Source: an uncultured Steroidobacter sp.
GTDB lineage: Bacteria > Pseudomonadota > Gammaproteobacteria > Steroidobacterales > Steroidobacteraceae
Assembly (NCBI GenBank): GCA_946478975.1
Contig: CAMLEO010000294.1
Span: 1-8,840 of the forward strand
DNA length: 8,840 nucleotides
Direction of reading: 5' to 3'
In this document: one piece after another, positions 6,645-8,840 of the stretch
Numbering within the stretch: position 1 is the stretch's first letter
Layout of the letters: every line of letters starts with the position of its first letter
Made by a program: the position numbers and the translations under genes
The notes under the pieces: model-generated
The model's database searches: none
The model's input: only the letters and a program-made list of their open reading frames with translations
Told to the model about the DNA's origin: nothing

Positions 6645-7618
6645 GCTGGCTGGTCTGGGGCGGCTTCTTCGCGATCTTCATCGGGGTGCTGGCGCTCGAC
6701 CTGGGCGTGCTGCATCGGGAATCGAAAGAGATGAGCGTCCGGCAGGCGCTCGGCTGGACGGTGGTGTGGATCCTGGTTGCGCTGTCGTTCTCGGGGCTGG
6801 TCTACGGCGTCTACGAGCATCACTGGTTCGACTGGCGTGTTGCGGCCGAAGCCCCGGGCGGCAACGAAGCGGCGCTGCAGTTCATCACCGGTTATCTGCT
6901 CGAATGGTCGCTCTCGGTCGATAACATCTTCGTGATCGCGGTGATCTTCAATTACATGAAGATCCCCTCGTTGTATCAATACCGCGTGCTGTTCTGGGGC
7001 ATCGTCGGCGCCATCCTGCTGCGTGGTGCGATGATCGCGGCCGGCGCGGCGCTGATTCATGCGTTCGATTGGATGTTCTACGTCTTCGGCGCCATCCTGC
7101 TGCTGTCCGCGGCACGCATGCTCAAGAGCGAAGAAGATGAGTTCGATCCAGGCAAGAGCGGCCTGGTGAAACTGGCCCGCCGAGTCTATCCGGTAACAGA
7201 CAAGCTCGACGGCGATCGTTTCTTCACGCTGGTCAACGGCGCCCGCGCCGCGACCCCGCTGTTCGTCACATTGCTGCTGGTCGACTTCGCCGACGTCGTG
7301 TTTGCGGTCGATTCCATCCCGGCGATCTTCGCGGTCACGCAAGAGCCGTTCATTGTCTTCACTTCCAACGCCTTCGCCATCCTCGGCCTGCGCTCGCTGT
7401 ATTTCGCGATCGCCGGGCTGATGATGATGTTCAAGTACATCAAGTTCAGCCTGATCTTCATTCTGGCGTTCGTCGGCGTGAAGATGATGTTGCATCATCA
7501 CCTGGAAATTCCGCACGGCATCTCGCTCGCCGTGATCGTCGGTTTCCTGGCGATCGGCATCCTGGCTTCGCTCATCGTGTCGCGCCGGCAGGGCGCAGTC
7601 GATCTCAGCAACGATTGA
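6641..7618 (+). CDS. TerC-family integral membrane protein, Alx-like (putative Mn2+/metal transporter)
   Basis: A 325-residue, mostly hydrophobic protein of the TerC family (PF03741), close in layout to E. coli Alx (about 320), a manganese exporter. It has about nine membrane segments. The two internal acidic signatures are LLEWSLSVDNIFV (Glu88, Asp94) and VDFADVVFAVDSIPAIFAVT (Asp215, Asp218, Asp224), the likely metal path, all intact. TSNAFAILGLRSLYF (241-255) is also family-typical. A loop near 161-197 is charged (KSEEDEFD). A His-rich patch, HHH at 285-287 plus His292, lies just after a C-terminal helix. The start at 6641 lacks a Shine-Dalgarno; it follows secF by 25 bases and is bridged by the mini-ORF. 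No yybP-ykoY manganese riboswitch, which controls alx in E. coli, can fit in this gap. Expression with secDF is inferred. Substrate is inferred from the family. Confidence 0.92.
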   Translation: MSWLVWGGFFAIFIGVLALDLGVLHRESKEMSVRQALGWTVVWILVALSFSGLVYGVYEHHWFDWRVAAEAPGGNEAALQFITGYLLEWSLSVDNIFVIAVIFNYMKIPSLYQYRVLFWGIVGAILLRGAMIAAGAALIHAFDWMFYVFGAILLLSAARMLKSEEDEFDPGKSGLVKLARRVYPVTDKLDGDRFFTLVNGARAATPLFVTLLLVDFADVVFAVDSIPAIFAVTQEPFIVFTSNAFAILGLRSLYFAIAGLMMMFKYIKFSLIFILAFVGVKMMLHHHLEIPHGISLAVIVGFLAIGILASLIVSRRQGAVDLSND

Positions 7619-7629
7619 TCGGACGACCG

Positions 7630-7635
7630 CAGGGA
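7630..7635 (+). promoter_or_regulatory. Ribosome binding site supporting the GTG start of the YgdQ-like gene
   Basis: CAGGGA lies 8 bases before GTG 7644, within the 25-base gap after the first terC stop. It is the feature that decides for the GTG start: the first in-frame ATG is internal, beyond the first conserved motif. Confidence 0.6.
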
Positions 7636-7643
7636 CCTACATC

Positions 7644-8396
7644 GTGGAACTCTTGACCGATCCCCAAGTGTGGCTGGCGTTCCTGACGCTCACGGCCCTG
7701 GAGATCGTGCTCGGCATCGACAACATCATTTTTATTTCCATCCTGGTCGGCCGGCTGCCGCCCGAGCTGCGCGGCCGCGGCCGCACCTTCGGCCTGGCGC
7801 TGGCGATGATTACTCGCATCCTGCTGCTGCTGTCGATCACCTGGGTGATGGGCCTTTCCTCGGATCTGTTCACCGTGGCCGGGCTGGGCGTTTCCGGGCG
7901 CGACCTGATCCTGTTCGGCGGCGGCCTGTTCCTGATCGCCAAGAGCACGCTGGAAATTCACAGCGGCCTGGAAGGCGAGCCGGAGCATGAGCGCGAGGTG
8001 AAAGGCCGGGCCACGTTCGGCAGCGTGATCGTGCAGATCGCGATCATCGACATCGTGTTCTCGCTCGACTCGGTGATCACCGCGGTCGGCATGGTCGATG
8101 AGGTGCAGGTGATGATCGCGGCGGTGATCGTCGCGGTGCTGGTGATGATGTTCCTGGCCGGCCCGATCAGCGATTTCGTCGACCGTCATCCGACCATCAA
8201 GATGCTGGCGCTGTCGTTCCTGATCCTGATCGGCGTGGCGCTGGTGGGCGAGAGCCTGGAATTCCATATCCCGAAGGGCTATGTGTACTTCGCGATGGCG
8301 TTCTCGGTCGCGGTCGAGATGCTGAACATCCAGGTGCGCAAGCGCTCGACGCGCGCCGAACCGGTGCAACTGCGCAAGAAGCTGGACGACGAGTAA
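7644..8396 (+). CDS. TerC-family integral membrane protein, YgdQ-like
   Basis: A 250-residue second TerC-family protein (PF03741), closest to E. coli YgdQ (about 237 residues) and to the membrane half of YoaE and YegH. Seven membrane segments are predicted. The paired acidic motifs are LEIVLGIDNIIF (Glu20, Asp26) and IIDIVFSLDSVITAVG (Asp136, Asp142). SARDLIL-like and HPTIKMLALSFLILIG (182-197) segments are typical. It lacks the CBS and CorC_HlyC domains of YoaE/YegH, and the tail after residue 230 is basic then acidic. It starts at GTG 7644: CAGGGA (7630-7635) sits 8 bases upstream, a better ribosome site than those of its operon neighbours, and MELLTDP matches the YgdQ start. The gap from the first terC is 25 bases. 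The two TerC proteins are distant paralogues, not a recent tandem copy. Metal transport is inferred from the family. Confidence 0.92.
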   Translation: MELLTDPQVWLAFLTLTALEIVLGIDNIIFISILVGRLPPELRGRGRTFGLALAMITRILLLLSITWVMGLSSDLFTVAGLGVSGRDLILFGGGLFLIAKSTLEIHSGLEGEPEHEREVKGRATFGSVIVQIAIIDIVFSLDSVITAVGMVDEVQVMIAAVIVAVLVMMFLAGPISDFVDRHPTIKMLALSFLILIGVALVGESLEFHIPKGYVYFAMAFSVAVEMLNIQVRKRSTRAEPVQLRKKLDDE

Positions 8397-8399
8397 CGT

Positions 8400-8711
8400 T
8401 CAAGTTTTGGGGCCGAGCAGCCGCTGGCTCTTGCGGTCCAGATACAAGTTATAAAGCGCGACGAACAGCGGGAACAGGTTCGACATGACTCCAACGGAGT
8501 CGTTCTTACCGAAAATGAAATAGGCGAGCAGCAGCACGCTGCCAGAGGCGCTCATGTACCAGAACAGAGTCGGCATGACGGGCTTGCCCATGGCCTTGGA
8601 CGCGGCCAGCTGCACGAACCAGCGGCCGGCAAACAGGAACACGCCGGAGTAGCCGATCAGCTTCCACGCCGTGACCTTGATCCCGAACATGACCAGCAGG
8701 GTTTCATTCAT
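8400..8711 (-). CDS. Stand-alone LAB_N (lipid A biosynthesis N-terminal domain) membrane protein
   Basis: A 103-residue protein of the LAB_N family (PF07578), named for the segment found at the N-terminus of some lipid-A-disaccharide synthases. Here it stands alone, which is common in xanthomonads and relatives, often near glycosyltransferase genes. Three membrane segments are visible at about 14-34, 48-67 and 74-91. The family signature residues are GRWFVQLAAS (29-38), PTLFWYMSASGS (47-58), YFIFGKNDSVGV (64-75) and the YNLYLDRK end. Its biochemical role is unknown; a part in envelope lipid or polyisoprenyl-linked sugar metabolism is a guess from context elsewhere. The ATG at 8711 is chosen over an upstream in-frame GTG at 8771, which would add 20 non-conserved residues and run through a repeat-bearing upstream region. 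It converges on the YgdQ-like gene with only three bases between stop codons. Confidence 0.85.
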   Translation of the reverse strand: MNETLLVMFGIKVTAWKLIGYSGVFLFAGRWFVQLAASKAMGKPVMPTLFWYMSASGSVLLLAYFIFGKNDSVGVMSNLFPLFVALYNLYLDRKSQRLLGPKT

Positions 8712-8715
8712 GGCG

Positions 8716-8766
8716 GCGGATCTTAACACTCGGGTGACGGGGGAAGCGGATCTGCCTATGATCCGC
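8716..8766. repeat. Three GCGGATC elements upstream of the LAB_N gene
   Basis: GCGGATCT occurs at 8716-8723 and again at 8746-8753, exactly 30 bases apart. An inverted copy, GATCCGC at 8760-8766, forms a perfect 7-bp inverted repeat with the second around a 7-base spacer. The set lies 5-55 bases before the LAB_N ATG, where a promoter or operator would be. The closest -10-like sequence on the minus strand is TAAGAT (complement of 8721-8726, 4 of 6 matches), overlapping the first copy. A regulatory role is inferred. Confidence 0.45.
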
Positions 8767-8771
8767 ACCAC

Positions 8772-8840
8772 TTGTGCCTATACCCCTCGAGCCCCGAGCT
8801 CCAGGGCCCGGACTTCAACCCTGCCCACGCAGACCCGAAG
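8772..8840. other. Right-edge sequence with no assignable gene
   Basis: The last 69 bases are C-rich. All three plus-strand frames stay open to the edge. The frame beginning with TTG at 8772 has the most coding-like codon use (about 20 of 23 third positions G or C), but it has no ATG or GTG start in the window. This could be the beginning of a divergent gene or simply non-coding sequence. Confidence 0.3.

Noticed and set aside
6569..7516. 315-codon open frame on the minus strand opposite the first terC gene
   Set aside because: It is rich in His, Asp, Gln and Arg with no domain, the expected mirror image of a hydrophobic membrane protein in GC-rich DNA; the plus strand has clear TerC motifs.
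7605..8369. 254-codon minus-strand frame opposite the YgdQ-like gene
   Set aside because: His/Asp/Arg/Gln-rich shadow of a membrane protein; no motif and no plausible ribosome site.
8712..8771. GTG start at 8771 for the LAB_N protein
   Set aside because: Adds 20 unconserved residues and crosses the GCGGATC repeats; ATG 8711 matches the usual family start.
8758..8840. Short ATG frame at 8758 running off the right edge
   Set aside because: Composition (Arg, Thr, Ser, Pro) and third-position use are not coding-like, and its ATG lies at the end of the inverted repeat.

Overview
The window reads as ordinary chromosome of a GC-rich gammaproteobacterium, probably near the Xanthomonadales, Nevskiales or Steroidobacterales. 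Every recognisable protein resembles gammaproteobacterial families, third codon positions are strongly G/C, and the stand-alone LAB_N protein at the right end looks xanthomonad-like. This placement is inferred from remembered family sequences, not from a search. I see no tRNA, rRNA, CRISPR array, insertion sequence or prophage gene.

Layout. The left end (to 737) is the 3' part of tgt, the queuosine tRNA-guanine transglycosylase. Twenty-four bases later on the same strand comes an AI-2E/PerM-family membrane protein (762-1883). It converges on a CNNM/CorC-type membrane protein with CBS domains on the minus strand (1946-3235). Two adjacent hairpins lie between them (1889-1946). A 192-base divergent region (3236-3427) follows, holding a consensus TATAAT box with a GC-rich discriminator and a long structured leader. 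It drives a plus-strand unit: yajC (3428-3760), secD (3811-5667), secF (5680-6615), an Alx-like TerC protein (6641-7618) and a YgdQ-like TerC protein (7644-8396). The right end is a small minus-strand LAB_N membrane protein (8400-8711), three bases from the second TerC gene, with a repeat-bearing upstream region and no assignable gene in the last 70 bases.

How the genes work together. YajC, SecD and SecF are the accessory module of the Sec translocon, which uses proton motive force to help pull proteins into the periplasm. The two TerC proteins follow secF with gaps of 25 bases each and no visible terminator, so they are probably co-transcribed. TerC proteins are manganese or metal transporters, and in Bacillus subtilis they have been linked to metal loading of secreted enzymes at the Sec machinery. 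The most interesting reading is therefore a secretion-plus-metalation operon, with a CNNM-type putative metal-ion exporter divergent from it. A nine-codon mini-ORF bridges secF and the first terC through TAATG and ATGA overlaps, suggesting tight translational coupling.

The usual tgt-yajC-secD-secF order is broken here by the PerM-like gene and the antiparallel corC-like gene, which explains why yajC has its own strong-looking promoter. Other oddities are an intercistronic hairpin on the yajC stop codon, two lone cysteines in the SecD periplasmic region, and a histidine in the SecD helix that carries the conserved proton-path aspartate.
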